Source: Flavobacterium macacae | GTDB lineage: Bacteria > Bacteroidota > Bacteroidia > Flavobacteriales > Flavobacteriaceae | DNA: 64,000 nt | Direction of reading: 5' to 3' | Assembly: GCF_003865365.1 (NCBI RefSeq) | Contig: NZ_RQVR01000014.1 | Location: 30,955-94,954 of the forward strand | Shown: piece after piece, positions 35,909-44,217 of the stretch | Position numbering within the stretch: the first letter of the stretch is position 1 | Layout of the letters: each line of letters starts with the position of its first letter | Notes under the pieces: model-generated | Seen by the model: the letters and a program-made list of their open reading frames with translations, nothing else | Database searches by the model: none | Told to the model about the DNA's origin: nothing | Position numbers and translations under genes: made by a program

Positions 35909-36907
35909 ATGCAAAATCTTCCTGCTGATCATTTGATCAATCATCCTGGTATCTTAACAGGGTTTACCATAGTAATCATTGTCATGTTACTTCTTGATTT
36001 GGGTGTATTCAATAAAAACAGCCATGTGGTTTCAAATAAAGAAGCCGCGATTTGGTCTGTGGTTTGGATTTCATTGGCAATGGGATTCAGCGGCGTGATT
36101 TATTATTTGATGGGCATCGAGCAGTTTACGCAGTTTCAATCGGCTTATTGGATTGAAAAAGCACTCTCTGTTGATAATCTATTCGTATTCATTTTGGTCT
36201 TTGGATTTTTTAATGTCCCTAAACACCTGCACCACAAAGTCTTATTTTGGGGAATTATTGGTGCCTTGGTATTTAGAGCCATCTTCATTTTCACCGGAGT
36301 GGAATTGATCAACATGACCTATTTGCCAGAAATGGAAGTTTTCGGTCAATTGGTGCGCATCAATGCTATCTTATCTGTCTTCGGATTTTTCTTGGTCTAT
36401 GCGGGTATAAAATCTTGGTTTGCAAAAGAGGACGATGACGAAGAAAAAGACTTCTCTAAAAGCCCTGGTGCAAGAATTGTGCACAAGTTTTTCAAAGTAA
36501 GCGACAATTATGACGGTGACAAATTCTTTACGGTAAAAAACGGCGTAAAAATGGCAACGCCTTTATTGGTGGTAGTAGCAGTAATTGAATTTACAGATTT
36601 AATCTTTGCTGTGGATTCCATTCCAGCGATTTTTGCAATTGCACCAGACGATCCGTTTATACTTTATACTTCCAATATCTTCGCCATTTTAGGACTAAGA
36701 GCATTGTATTTCTTGCTTGCAAATTTCATGTATATGTTTAGCAGATTGAAATACGGCTTGGCAATTATCTTATCTTTCATTGGTGTAAAAATGCTTATCA
36801 GTCCATTTTTCCACATCTCGTCGCCAATTTCATTGATGGTCGTCGGAGGCGTATTAATTTTATCGGTAATCGCTTCATTGGCATTTCCTGTCAAAGGAAA
36901 AAACTAA
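35909..36907 (+). CDS. TerC/Alx-family membrane protein
   Basis: A 332-residue inner-membrane protein with about nine helices. It shows the TerC family cores WIEKALSVDNLFVFILVF and VVVAVIEFTDLIFAVDSIPAIFAI, where acidic residues in the membrane are expected to bind metal. E. coli Alx and B. subtilis TerC-like proteins export manganese, partly to metallate exported enzymes; the older tellurite-resistance label is probably not the role. It is in a tight unit with gpsA (9 nt) and a small membrane protein (6 nt). Confidence 0.92.
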   Translation: MQNLPADHLINHPGILTGFTIVIIVMLLLDLGVFNKNSHVVSNKEAAIWSVVWISLAMGFSGVIYYLMGIEQFTQFQSAYWIEKALSVDNLFVFILVFGFFNVPKHLHHKVLFWGIIGALVFRAIFIFTGVELINMTYLPEMEVFGQLVRINAILSVFGFFLVYAGIKSWFAKEDDDEEKDFSKSPGARIVHKFFKVSDNYDGDKFFTVKNGVKMATPLLVVVAVIEFTDLIFAVDSIPAIFAIAPDDPFILYTSNIFAILGLRALYFLLANFMYMFSRLKYGLAIILSFIGVKMLISPFFHISSPISLMVVGGVLILSVIASLAFPVKGKN

Positions 36908-36913
36908 AAAATT

Positions 36914-37132
36914 ATGAGCGAAAGATGGAAATATCAGCTTAAAGTCGGGTTGCCTTGGGGCCTTTTTATGACTATTATTATGACTTTCTTTGGCACAACT
37001 GACAAACCTTTTATGGAACAAGCTCAATCTGGATTTTTCTATTTTCAGATGGCTTGTTTTTTAATTGTAGGTGTTTTTATCTTGGGATACTCCAGTTGGA
37101 AATCTAAAACTAGAAGGGAAAGAAGGAAATAA
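36914..37132 (+). CDS. Small two-helix membrane protein
   Basis: A 72-residue protein with helices near residues 13-28 and 42-60 and a strongly basic C-terminus (KSKTRRERRK). No family recognised. It follows terC by 6 nt and ends the gpsA unit. The positive tail suggests the C-terminus faces the cytoplasm. Function unknown. Confidence 0.65.
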   Translation: MSERWKYQLKVGLPWGLFMTIIMTFFGTTDKPFMEQAQSGFFYFQMACFLIVGVFILGYSSWKSKTRRERRK

Positions 37133-37151
37133 TTTAAAAAATATTACGAGA

Positions 37152-37190
37152 TTTTAATCAAATTGGACCTTCTCTCTAATTTGATTAAAA
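37152..37190. terminator. Bidirectional hairpin between convergent genes
   Basis: A perfect 13-bp inverted repeat TTTTAATCAAATT / AATTTGATTAAAA with a 13-nt loop, between the stop of the small membrane protein (+) and that of the 135-residue protein (-). Long but weak AT stem; likely terminates both ways. Confidence 0.6.
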
Positions 37191-37220
37191 TTTAAAATAT
37201 GTAGGAGTCACTACAAGAGC

Positions 37221-37628
37221 TTATCGTACAATAATCCCGTCCTGGAAAATAATGGGCACTTCTTCCATATTTTCAGCATTAATCGAATTAGCCTTGAAGA
37301 TGTAATTCTTGTCATAAAGCGTGTTTCCAATGAAAAACGTGACCATGAATTCATTGTTCAAACTCAGGACATCGTCTTGAATCAATTCAATTTTCACGGT
37401 TGAAACCGCAGGAACTTCCACAAAAGCGTGGCGAAGCAAAGACGTTTTCTTCATCTCGCCATCAATCACTCTAGATGCTTTTGAAACCACCATCACTCCA
37501 TCTAACTGAAAATCGCTGTCGTTTACCAAATGGGCATACCATGTTTTCTGCATAAAATCATCGTTCCATTCTTGGATTGCGGCGATGAAAATATTTTCTA
37601 CTTCGGGGATGATGATGTCTTTTTTCAT
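37221..37628 (-). CDS. Conserved hypothetical protein
   Basis: A 135-residue soluble protein, beta-rich (TWYAHLVNDSDFQLDGVMVVSKA ... HAFVEVPAVSTVKIELI), without signal peptide. It belongs to a flavobacterial family found next to pheS, which I recall being mislabelled as a phenylalanyl-tRNA synthetase subunit; it has no synthetase motif. It is 73 nt downstream of pheS and may share its transcript. Function unknown. Confidence 0.75.
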   Translation of the reverse strand: MKKDIIIPEVENIFIAAIQEWNDDFMQKTWYAHLVNDSDFQLDGVMVVSKASRVIDGEMKKTSLLRHAFVEVPAVSTVKIELIQDDVLSLNNEFMVTFFIGNTLYDKNYIFKANSINAENMEEVPIIFQDGIIVR

Positions 37629-37639
37629 TGTAAAATTCT

Positions 37640-37690
37640 TACTATAAAAAGTCGAAAGCCTTATGATGTAAGACCTCCGACTTTTGACTA
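37640..37690. repeat. Inverted repeat of GTCGAAA-type units between pheS and the 135-residue gene
   Basis: AAAAGTCG and CGACTTTT form the core stem, extended outward by ACTATA and by GACTATAG. On the complement, the right arm contains two successive units, AGTCAAA and AGTCGGA. Another member of the unit-built intergenic repeats. Confidence 0.5.
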
Positions 37691-37701
37691 TAGGATAACT
37701 A

Positions 37702-38721
37702 TTAAATGCTTGATTTAAATTGCTCTAAGAAACGGATGTCATTTTCATAAAACATTCTGATGTCGCCAATTTGATGCAACAGCATCGCGATTCTTTCCAC
37801 ACCCATTCCAAAGGCAAAACCTGTGAATTCATCTGGATTGATCCCGCAATTTTTCAAAACATTTGGGTCAACCATTCCGCAACCGCCAATTTCCAACCAG
37901 CCAGTTCCTTTGGTGATTCTGTAATCTGTTTCTGTTTTTAATCCCCAGTAGATGTCGATTTCCGCGCTTGGTTCCGTGAACGGAAAGTAAGACGGACGAA
38001 GGCGGATTTTCGACTTCCCGAACATTTCTTTGGTAAAATATAAAAGCGTCTGCTTTAAGTCGGCAAACGAAACATCTTTGTCAATATACAAACCTTCCAC
38101 TTGGTGGAAAATACAGTGAGAACGCGATGAAACAGCTTCATTTCTGAAAACTCTTCCAGGCGAAATCGTTCTGATCGGCGGTTTATTTTCTTCCATATAA
38201 CGCACTTGAACCGATGATGTGTGCGTTCTTAAAAGCACATCTGGATTGGTTTGGATGAAAAAAGTATCCTGCATATCTCTTGCCGGATGGTATTCTGGAA
38301 GATTCAATGCGGTAAAATTATGCCAATCGTCCTCAATTTCCGGACCTTCAGAAACATTAAATCCAATGTTTGAGAAAATATCGATAATTTGGTTTTTTAC
38401 TATAGAAATTGGATGGCGGGAACCGATTTTCATAGGTTCTGACGGACGCGTCAAATCGCCGTAGATTCCCACAGCTTCTTCTTTGCTTTCCAATGAATCC
38501 TGAATTGATTTCACTTTTTCTTCCGCCGTATTTTTCAATTCATTGATCACTTGACCGAATTCTTTTTTCGATTCATTCGGAACGTTTTTGAATTCAGCAA
38601 AAAACTCTTTCAAAAGCCCCTTGCTTCCTAAAAATTTGATTCTGAACGCTTCAAGTTCTTCTTTTGATTGCGTTTGAAAAGCATTTGCTTCGCCAATATA
38701 TTCTTTAATCTTATCTATCAT
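37702..38721 (-). CDS. pheS: Phenylalanyl-tRNA synthetase alpha subunit
   Basis: Catalytic subunit of the tetrameric class II enzyme that charges tRNA-Phe. The 339-residue protein has the N-terminal coiled coil, motif 2 (LRTHTSSVQVRYM ... GRVFRNEAVSSRSHCIFHQVEGLYID) and motif 3 (GFAFGMGVERIAMLLHQIGDIRMFYENDIRFLEQF). pheT is not adjacent, which is usual in Bacteroidetes. An exact TAAATTTG lies 18 nt upstream of the ATG. Confidence 0.97.
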   Translation of the reverse strand: MIDKIKEYIGEANAFQTQSKEELEAFRIKFLGSKGLLKEFFAEFKNVPNESKKEFGQVINELKNTAEEKVKSIQDSLESKEEAVGIYGDLTRPSEPMKIGSRHPISIVKNQIIDIFSNIGFNVSEGPEIEDDWHNFTALNLPEYHPARDMQDTFFIQTNPDVLLRTHTSSVQVRYMEENKPPIRTISPGRVFRNEAVSSRSHCIFHQVEGLYIDKDVSFADLKQTLLYFTKEMFGKSKIRLRPSYFPFTEPSAEIDIYWGLKTETDYRITKGTGWLEIGGCGMVDPNVLKNCGINPDEFTGFAFGMGVERIAMLLHQIGDIRMFYENDIRFLEQFKSSI

Positions 38722-38738
38722 CGTCTTTTGTAAAGGTG

Positions 38739-38746
38739 CAAATTTA
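38739..38746 (-). promoter_or_regulatory. Promoter -7 element for pheS
   Basis: TAAATTTG followed by CACC on the minus strand; exact TAnnTTTG match. Confidence 0.5.
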
Positions 38747-38752
38747 AGGAAT

Positions 38753-38822
38753 TTGTTTAAAGTTTAAGGTGTAAAGCCAATGCATTTTTCGGATTTTGTG
38801 AAACAACTTTAAACATCAAACC
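38753..38822. repeat. Inverted array of GTTTAAA/GTTTAAG heptamers upstream of pheS
   Basis: Left arm GTTTAAA GTTTAAG GTGTAAA (about 38755-38774); right arm ACTTTAAACATCAAACCATAAAC read on the complement gives GTTTATG, GTTTGAT, GTTTAAA. About 35 nt lie between the arms. Confidence 0.55.
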
Positions 38823-38831
38823 ATAAACGTT

Positions 38832-39188
38832 TTAATCAATAATCTCTTTTTCTAAAAAATAATTCACAATCGCTTCTTTCATCAAAACCGACTGTTCGCC
38901 CGCTTTCAAAGCAGGCAATTCTTCTTTCACTTTGTAATGTGGCCAGCCTTCGCTATCAAAATAGTCAAATTCATAGAAACCATAAGGTTCTAAAAGTCGG
39001 CATATGGCGATGTGCATCAAATTTACTTTTTCGTCTTTCTTAAATTTTTGGTGCAATTTTCCTAATTCTTGGATTCCGATTAAGTAAATAATAGAGTCTA
39101 AATCAAGATCTTCGCCTTGCGAAAATTGATCTGAAAGTAGGTTCACGAGCTTTTCCCAGCGCTCTTTTAATTGTATATCTCTTGACAT
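38832..39188 (-). CDS. Conserved hypothetical protein
   Basis: A 118-residue acidic, helical, soluble protein. The stretch LDSIIYLIGIQELGKLHQKFKKDEKVNLMHIAICRLLEPYGFYE is highly patterned and familiar from Bacteroidetes genomes, but I know no function. No signal peptide, no metal motif. Own promoter-like TATCTTTG 77 nt upstream. pheS follows it on the same strand across a repeat-filled spacer. Confidence 0.7.
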   Translation of the reverse strand: MSRDIQLKERWEKLVNLLSDQFSQGEDLDLDSIIYLIGIQELGKLHQKFKKDEKVNLMHIAICRLLEPYGFYEFDYFDSEGWPHYKVKEELPALKAGEQSVLMKEAIVNYFLEKEIID

Positions 39189-39189
39189 T

Positions 39190-39222
39190 TTAGTTATAAG
39201 TTATGAGTTAATGAATTATGAG
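39190..39222. repeat. Short direct array of TTATGAG-type heptamers
   Basis: AGTTATA AGTTATG AGTTAATG AATTATG AG units upstream of the 118-residue gene. The same unit occurs at 17353-17372 and 49876-49906. Confidence 0.5.
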
Positions 39223-39264
39223 CCTGGCTTTCCGATTTCAAATTCAATAACAAAATTTAGTTCG

Positions 39265-39272
39265 CAAAGATA
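39265..39272 (-). promoter_or_regulatory. Promoter -7 element for the 118-residue gene
   Basis: TATCTTTG followed by CGAAC on the minus strand; exact TAnnTTTG match. A near match (TATCTTCG, 39306-39313) on the plus strand may serve the divergent CvpA gene. Confidence 0.45.
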
Positions 39273-39331
39273 CACTCTTGAATTTTGTTTTTCTACGAAA
39301 GACTGTATCTTCGTTGCTTATTATTTTTTAG

Positions 39332-39832
39332 ATGGGAATTTTAGATATTATTTTAGGAATATTCTTGGCTTACGGATTAATTCGAGGTATTTGGAACGGC
39401 TTTTTTGTAGAATTTGCGTCACTGATTTCACTAATGCTCGGAATTTATATTGCTATAAAATTCTCTTTTATTACCGCCGAATTTCTTTCTGACATATTCT
39501 CTTGGAATCCCAAAACAATTGCCATTTGGGCTTTTATCCTGACCTTTATCGCTGTGGTTTTAGGCGTTTCATTGTTGGCTAAATTCTTCACGACCGTTGC
39601 CAACTTTGCAAGTTTGGGCATTTTCAATAAAATTGCCGGAGGTGTTTTTGGTGTATTAAAAATGTGCCTGATTTTAAGTTTTGCGTTGGCTCTGTTCCAA
39701 AAAATAAATTTCAACAATACTTTTGCAGAAAAAGAAACTTTAGACAATTCGTTGTTTTACCATCCGATTTTGAAGATTTCAGAATTTGTTTTTCCTGTTT
39801 TTGAGGAGTGGTTTGCGGAATTGAAGAAATAA
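39332..39832 (+). CDS. CvpA-family membrane protein
   Basis: A 166-residue inner-membrane protein with four helices. The N-terminus MGILDIILGIFLAYGLIRGIWNGFFVEFASLISL is diagnostic for CvpA, named for its requirement in colicin V production in E. coli; the physiological role in Bacteroidetes is unknown. Convergent with the last Bat gene with 48 nt between the stops and no clear terminator. Confidence 0.88.
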   Translation: MGILDIILGIFLAYGLIRGIWNGFFVEFASLISLMLGIYIAIKFSFITAEFLSDIFSWNPKTIAIWAFILTFIAVVLGVSLLAKFFTTVANFASLGIFNKIAGGVFGVLKMCLILSFALALFQKINFNNTFAEKETLDNSLFYHPILKISEFVFPVFEEWFAELKK

Positions 39833-39880
39833 AGCTTTCGATACATATTATTTGATGGCTTCCTTCGTGTGGCAATGACG

Positions 39881-40624
39881 CTACTTGATCTCTTTCAAAG
39901 CCTCTTTATTCACCCACCCGATCCTTTCATCAGCCAATTGGATTTTTCTCCAATCCTTTTTAGCTTCAATCACTTGAACTTTTGTGCCTTCGTGTAAAAT
40001 AAAAGCTTCGTTAGAAGTTTCTTTCGGTTCACTTTTCACTTCGATTCTTTCGGCGAAAATAATTGCAGGTTTATCATTATCAAAACGTGATTTCTCTGAA
40101 ATTGCACAAGAAACGCTGATAATCAATCCGATTAAAATCAAAAACATTCCCACGAAAAAAATTCTTTTCAAAAGTGTTTTTGAAGAAAAATAGTACGCTA
40201 TAAAAAACAGCAAGAAAACAATTGAAAACCCAACAGTTATCTTGGCCCATTCGTCATAAGAATGCATTGAAGTAAAATTTTCAATGGTTCTTCCAAAACC
40301 GATTTTTTCGACTGCTTTTATTTCGTCGATGGTCATGTTTTGGGCAAACTTCAAGTTGTTCTTTGCCTCTTCATAACCCGGATTTAGTTGCAACGCTTTT
40401 TCATAATTGTAAATCGAAGGCGCCACTTGGTTCAATTTATAATACGAATTCCCTAAATTAAAATAGACCTCAGCCGAATGATTTTGAGTTCTTAAAATCG
40501 ATTCATATTCTTTAATCGCTTCTGAAAATTTGTCGTTTTTATACAATTCATTTCCTTTATCAAAAGCACTTTGCGCCCAGAAAACCTGAGTGAAAAGTAA
40601 AAATATATAGAGTATGTTTTTCAT
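39881..40624 (-). CDS. batE: BatE: TPR and SH3-domain membrane protein
   Basis: A 247-residue protein with a signal peptide (ending FWAQ), two to three TPR repeats (AEVYFNLGNSYYKLNQVAPSIYNYEKALQLNPGYEEAKNNL), two transmembrane helices (about residues 127-147 and 155-175) and a C-terminal bacterial SH3 domain. It is the last gene of the Bat operon. Bat proteins are linked to aerotolerance in Bacteroides and to stress and virulence in other species; the exact mechanism is not settled. Confidence 0.88.
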   Translation of the reverse strand: MKNILYIFLLFTQVFWAQSAFDKGNELYKNDKFSEAIKEYESILRTQNHSAEVYFNLGNSYYKLNQVAPSIYNYEKALQLNPGYEEAKNNLKFAQNMTIDEIKAVEKIGFGRTIENFTSMHSYDEWAKITVGFSIVFLLFFIAYYFSSKTLLKRIFFVGMFLILIGLIISVSCAISEKSRFDNDKPAIIFAERIEVKSEPKETSNEAFILHEGTKVQVIEAKKDWRKIQLADERIGWVNKEALKEIK

Positions 40625-40644
40625 TACTTTAAATTTAAAACCGG

Positions 40645-42411
40645 TTAGGACAATTGTTTTTCTAATTCAGAAATCACGTTCACGGCTCGGTCAAAATCTT
40701 GCTGTATTGCCACGCTCGAATACGGCGCATATCTTGCCAATTCACAGTTTTCGGTCAAATTGATAAAATCGGTTACTGTTTCTGGTCTTGCATTCTTTTC
40801 GAGCAAGATTTCGGTAATAATTTCTTTGCTCATTTCTGAAGTTTCGATGTGTAATTTCGCTTTCAAGAAATTGTGCAAAGCTCGTTCCAATGCAATATAA
40901 AACGGTTCTTTATTGTTGATTTGTTTTTTGGCTTCTGATAAATATTTTTTTGCCAAACGGCTTGATCTTTTGCGTTTGTTTCCAACGATATCGCTATCAA
41001 TCGCTTCTTTTCTTTTTCTTGCCAAAACAATTATCGGAATCAAAACAAAAGGCAAAATCGTTAAAGCGTAATATAAATTCGAGCCAAAGAAATCTTGTTT
41101 TGTCGTGGATTTCAAAATGGTTTTTAAAGCGATATTTTCAAATTTGGCGTTCTTTTTAGCCACTTGTTTTCCAAAACTCGTACTGTCTGTTGAAGCCAAT
41201 GCTTCCGTTGATGTCGGGCCGTCGATCACCTTAATAATAATATCTTCAGAAGTGACTGATTTGTATGTTTTGGTAGCCAAATCAAAATACGAAAAAGTCA
41301 ATCCCTTTATTGTGTAATTTCCTTGAAACTGCGGAACAATCGTGTATTTATCCGAAATTTTACCTTGCATTCCAGAAATTGGCGTCGTCACTTTTTCGGT
41401 ATGGACCGGATCGTACATTTCCAAAGCGCTTGGTACCACCGGTTTTGGCAACGTGAATAATTTCAGGTTTCCATTTCCGGTCACGCTCACTTCTAAATCA
41501 ATGGTTTCTCCGTGCTTGATTTCTGTTTTCGAGGGTTTTACGGCAAAATTAAACTTACCAACGCCTCCGCCAAAATCTTCTGGTTTTCCAGCTTCCGGCA
41601 ATGGTTTTACGTTTATGGTTTTTGCTCCTGCAGAAATGGTTTTATTGACCGTTGTATATTGGTATCTTCCCCACATATCACGGCGGTTTGTTGGTGCGTC
41701 CACGACCAAATCTAAAGCCAAGGGTTCTAATACCAATTTGCCCGATTTTTGCGGATACAAAACGGTTTTTCTCCAAACGACCATGCCCACTTCTTTACCT
41801 TGGTAAGTACTTCTGACAGCCGTTAGATTCTTCATATCAATGGCTTGGCTCCAGAAAGAATTGTATTTTGGACTGGAAGATTCCCTGGCATTTCTGATAT
41901 TGACTGTCGGTGCAAAATATAGTTTATAAACCACCGTAATCTGCTCGTTGAAATAAGGATTCGAATTAGAAACCTCAGCCACCAAATGAATTCCGGCATC
42001 AGGAACATAGTTTGGACTGCTTGGGTCCTGCGATTCGTCTACCGCATCTGTAACTGTGATTGTGATTGGATTTGTTTTATAAATCTGCCCTTTAATTTCA
42101 ATGGAAGCTGGCTTAATTATTACTTTTCCTTTTTGCGTTGGAAGTAAAATATAAATGTACGATTTGTTAAATGTAGCGCGCCCGTTGATCCACGTTTGGC
42201 TGACCTGCTGGCTCGGACCACCGACAACGCGGAATCCTTCAAAAGACGGTGGCGAAAAATTATCGCCGTCGTCGTTCATCACGAAGTCGATTCGAAGGCG
42301 TTCGTTCAAGCCAAGCGTCTGTTTGCTGACTTTTGCCTCAAACTGAACTTGAGCCGAAAGCCCATGAACACAGATTAAAAATAATGCTATAAAAAAATTC
42401 TTCATTTTCAT
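40645..42411 (-). CDS. batD: BatD: large beta-domain membrane protein
   Basis: A 588-residue protein with a signal peptide (HGLSAQ), several Ig-like beta domains (the BatD/oxygen-tolerance family), one transmembrane helix near residues 455-475 (LYYALTILPFVLIPIIVLARKRK) and a cytoplasmic helical tail. BatD in other species is periplasmic and interacts with the VWA proteins BatA and BatB. ATG at 42411 is chosen: it lies 8 nt after the batC stop; another ATG two codons downstream is also possible. 20 nt separate it from batE. Confidence 0.9.
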   Translation of the reverse strand: MKMKNFFIALFLICVHGLSAQVQFEAKVSKQTLGLNERLRIDFVMNDDGDNFSPPSFEGFRVVGGPSQQVSQTWINGRATFNKSYIYILLPTQKGKVIIKPASIEIKGQIYKTNPITITVTDAVDESQDPSSPNYVPDAGIHLVAEVSNSNPYFNEQITVVYKLYFAPTVNIRNARESSSPKYNSFWSQAIDMKNLTAVRSTYQGKEVGMVVWRKTVLYPQKSGKLVLEPLALDLVVDAPTNRRDMWGRYQYTTVNKTISAGAKTINVKPLPEAGKPEDFGGGVGKFNFAVKPSKTEIKHGETIDLEVSVTGNGNLKLFTLPKPVVPSALEMYDPVHTEKVTTPISGMQGKISDKYTIVPQFQGNYTIKGLTFSYFDLATKTYKSVTSEDIIIKVIDGPTSTEALASTDSTSFGKQVAKKNAKFENIALKTILKSTTKQDFFGSNLYYALTILPFVLIPIIVLARKRKEAIDSDIVGNKRKRSSRLAKKYLSEAKKQINNKEPFYIALERALHNFLKAKLHIETSEMSKEIITEILLEKNARPETVTDFINLTENCELARYAPYSSVAIQQDFDRAVNVISELEKQLS

Positions 42412-42419
42412 CTCCACTT

Positions 42420-43169
42420 TTACCAATCTTTTTCTGTTTGAACTGGCTTGCCTTTCACTTTTTTGGCATTTACTTTTTCTTGCACTTTCTTTTCTTCGTT
42501 GTTTACGGCGTCAAGAAGATTTTGCATATTTTGCTTCGAAGGACTATTCCCAGGTTGCGGTTTTGGCTTGTCAGCGTTGTCGCCGTCTTTTTTATCCTTG
42601 TCGTTTTTACCGTCTTGGTTGTCTTTTTTGTCGTCGCCTTTCTCTTTGTCTTTGTCGCCTTTATCGTCTTTTTTCTCGTCCTCTTTCTGCTTGTCTTCTT
42701 TTTTATCCTTATCCTTTTTGCTGTCGTCTTTTGGCGGTTCCGGATTGTTTTTCAGATATTCTTTCGCTAAAGCGTAATTGTAACGCGTTTGCTCATCACT
42801 CGGATTATTTCGCAACGCATTTTTATAGGCTTCCACCGCATCAGAATATTTTTTCTCGGTCATAAAAATATTTCCCAGATTGTGGTAAGCCCTGTGTTTT
42901 TCGGGTTTTGTCTGAGCATTTTCAATGGATTTTACATACGCCAATTTGGCCTCGCTTGGCTGTTTTTGCCTGTAAATCGTGTTTCCTAGATTATATGAAG
43001 AAATCGCTTTTGCAGGTGTTTTTGAGGCAGAAATTCTATATTCTGCTTCGGCCTCTGCATATTTCTTTTCCTTGAAATCATCGTTCCCTTTTGGCAAGTT
43101 CCTATCCTTTTCTTGAGCCGAAATCGCAAAAGAAAAAGTCAACAGTGCATATAAAAAAAGCTTTTTCAT
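42420..43169 (-). CDS. batC: BatC: TPR protein with a charged Lys/Asp tail
   Basis: A 249-residue exported protein (signal peptide ending AISAQ). Residues about 20-135 hold three TPR repeats (SSYNLGNTIYRQKQPSEAKLAYVKSIE, KHRAYHNLGNIFMTEKKYSDAVEAYKNAL). Residues about 145-210 are an extreme Lys/Asp/Glu low-complexity run, then a short conserved tail (MQNLLDAVNNEEKKVQEKV). The ATG at 43169, one base past the batB stop, is preferred to one at 43184. The low-complexity region creates long ORFs on the other strand that are not genes. Confidence 0.88.
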   Translation of the reverse strand: MKKLFLYALLTFSFAISAQEKDRNLPKGNDDFKEKKYAEAEAEYRISASKTPAKAISSYNLGNTIYRQKQPSEAKLAYVKSIENAQTKPEKHRAYHNLGNIFMTEKKYSDAVEAYKNALRNNPSDEQTRYNYALAKEYLKNNPEPPKDDSKKDKDKKEDKQKEDEKKDDKGDKDKEKGDDKKDNQDGKNDKDKKDGDNADKPKPQPGNSPSKQNMQNLLDAVNNEEKKVQEKVNAKKVKGKPVQTEKDW

Positions 43170-43170
43170 A

Positions 43171-44211
43171 TTATTCCTTTTCATTAAATAAGTTCATCTT
43201 TTTCACCCAATGCGTCTTTTTTTCCAAGAAGAAAATATCTATAAATAGCAACAAAAATGCAAAACCGGCAAGCCATTGAAACTGCGATTGGTAATTGGCA
43301 AACTGCTTCGTCTCAAATTCTGTTTTTTCAATATTATCCAAAGCATTTTTTACATAATCAACTACTTGCTTTGTGTTGTTTCCGTTGATATAACCGCCTT
43401 TTGTGGCTTTTGCAATTTCTTTTAAAGTCGCTTCATTCAGTTTTGTAGTCACCACTTCTCCATTTTGGTCGCGTTGGTAACTTTCTACAATGCCGTTTCT
43501 TTTCAACGGAATCGGCCCACCTTTTTCAGTCCCCACACCGATGGTCAAGATTTTCAGGCCGTTTTTATTGGCTTCTTCGGCAACATCTTCCACGCCTTGC
43601 GAATGGTCTTCTCCGTCAGAAATCATAATGACCAACTTGGCCGTTTTGCTTTTTTCATCAAAAAAAGTAGCCGAAAGTTGGATGGCTTCGTCAAGCGAAG
43701 TTCCTTGTGAGGAAACCATTCCGGGATTCATGCTTTGCAGAAACATCTTGGCAACGCTATAATCTGTTGTGACTGGCAGTACCGGGAATGCGCTTCCGGC
43801 ATAGGCCACGATTCCGATTCTGTCGCTTCCTAAATTGTTGATGATTTGCGATACGATTTGCTTGGTTTTATCCAGACGGCTTGGCGCGATATCTTCAGCC
43901 AGCATTGATTTTGAAACGTCAATGGCAAAAACAATGTCTATTCCTTCTCGTTTTACCGTCTCCACTTTCGTGCCAATTTTTGGATTAACCAAAGCCAAAA
44001 TGACGCAGGCCAAAGCCAAAAGAAGGGCACTGATTTTTAAAGTCGCTTTAAAAACAGATTTTTCCGGGCTCAGTTTTTTTACCAATTCTAAATCACCAAA
44101 TTCGCGTTGTTTTTTTCGTTTCCAATACAAATTGAAAAGATAAAGCAACACCACGATTGGGATGATTACCAGTAAATAAAGATATTTTTTTTCGTCTAAT
44201 TCGTCGTACAT
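43171..44211 (-). CDS. batB: BatB: VWA-domain membrane protein
   Basis: A 346-residue inner-membrane protein: N-terminal helix pair (residues about 11-27 and 58-77), a von Willebrand A domain with an intact MIDAS (DVSKS, then T in the TTDYS and D in SDGEDHS), and a C-terminal helix (residues 313-330). Intact MIDAS suggests Mg-dependent ligand binding. It is the second of two tandem VWA proteins in the operon, 6 nt after batA. Confidence 0.92.
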   Translation of the reverse strand: MYDELDEKKYLYLLVIIPIVVLLYLFNLYWKRKKQREFGDLELVKKLSPEKSVFKATLKISALLLALACVILALVNPKIGTKVETVKREGIDIVFAIDVSKSMLAEDIAPSRLDKTKQIVSQIINNLGSDRIGIVAYAGSAFPVLPVTTDYSVAKMFLQSMNPGMVSSQGTSLDEAIQLSATFFDEKSKTAKLVIMISDGEDHSQGVEDVAEEANKNGLKILTIGVGTEKGGPIPLKRNGIVESYQRDQNGEVVTTKLNEATLKEIAKATKGGYINGNNTKQVVDYVKNALDNIEKTEFETKQFANYQSQFQWLAGFAFLLLFIDIFFLEKKTHWVKKMNLFNEKE

Positions 44212-44217
44212 AATTTT

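Noticed and set aside
35909..36907. Tellurite resistance function for the TerC-family gene
   Set aside because: No other ter genes are nearby and the family is better linked to manganese export.
37221..37628. Annotation of the 135-residue gene as a phenylalanyl-tRNA synthetase subunit
   Set aside because: It lacks all class II synthetase motifs; the name seems to arise only from its position beside pheS.
39833..39880. CTTCGTGTGGCAATGACG in the gap between the CvpA and batE genes, considered as a dispersed repeat
   Set aside because: It resembles a common repeat phrase (CTTCGTTCCTCGCAATGACG) that I remember, but it is a single, diverged copy of under 20 nt, so it is not called.
42438..42865. 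Three long overlapping plus-strand frames (100-110 codons) opposite batC
   Set aside because: They are the mirror of the Lys/Asp-rich low-complexity tail of BatC, which yields stop-free, Phe/Leu/Ser-rich frames on the other strand. No start signal or family.
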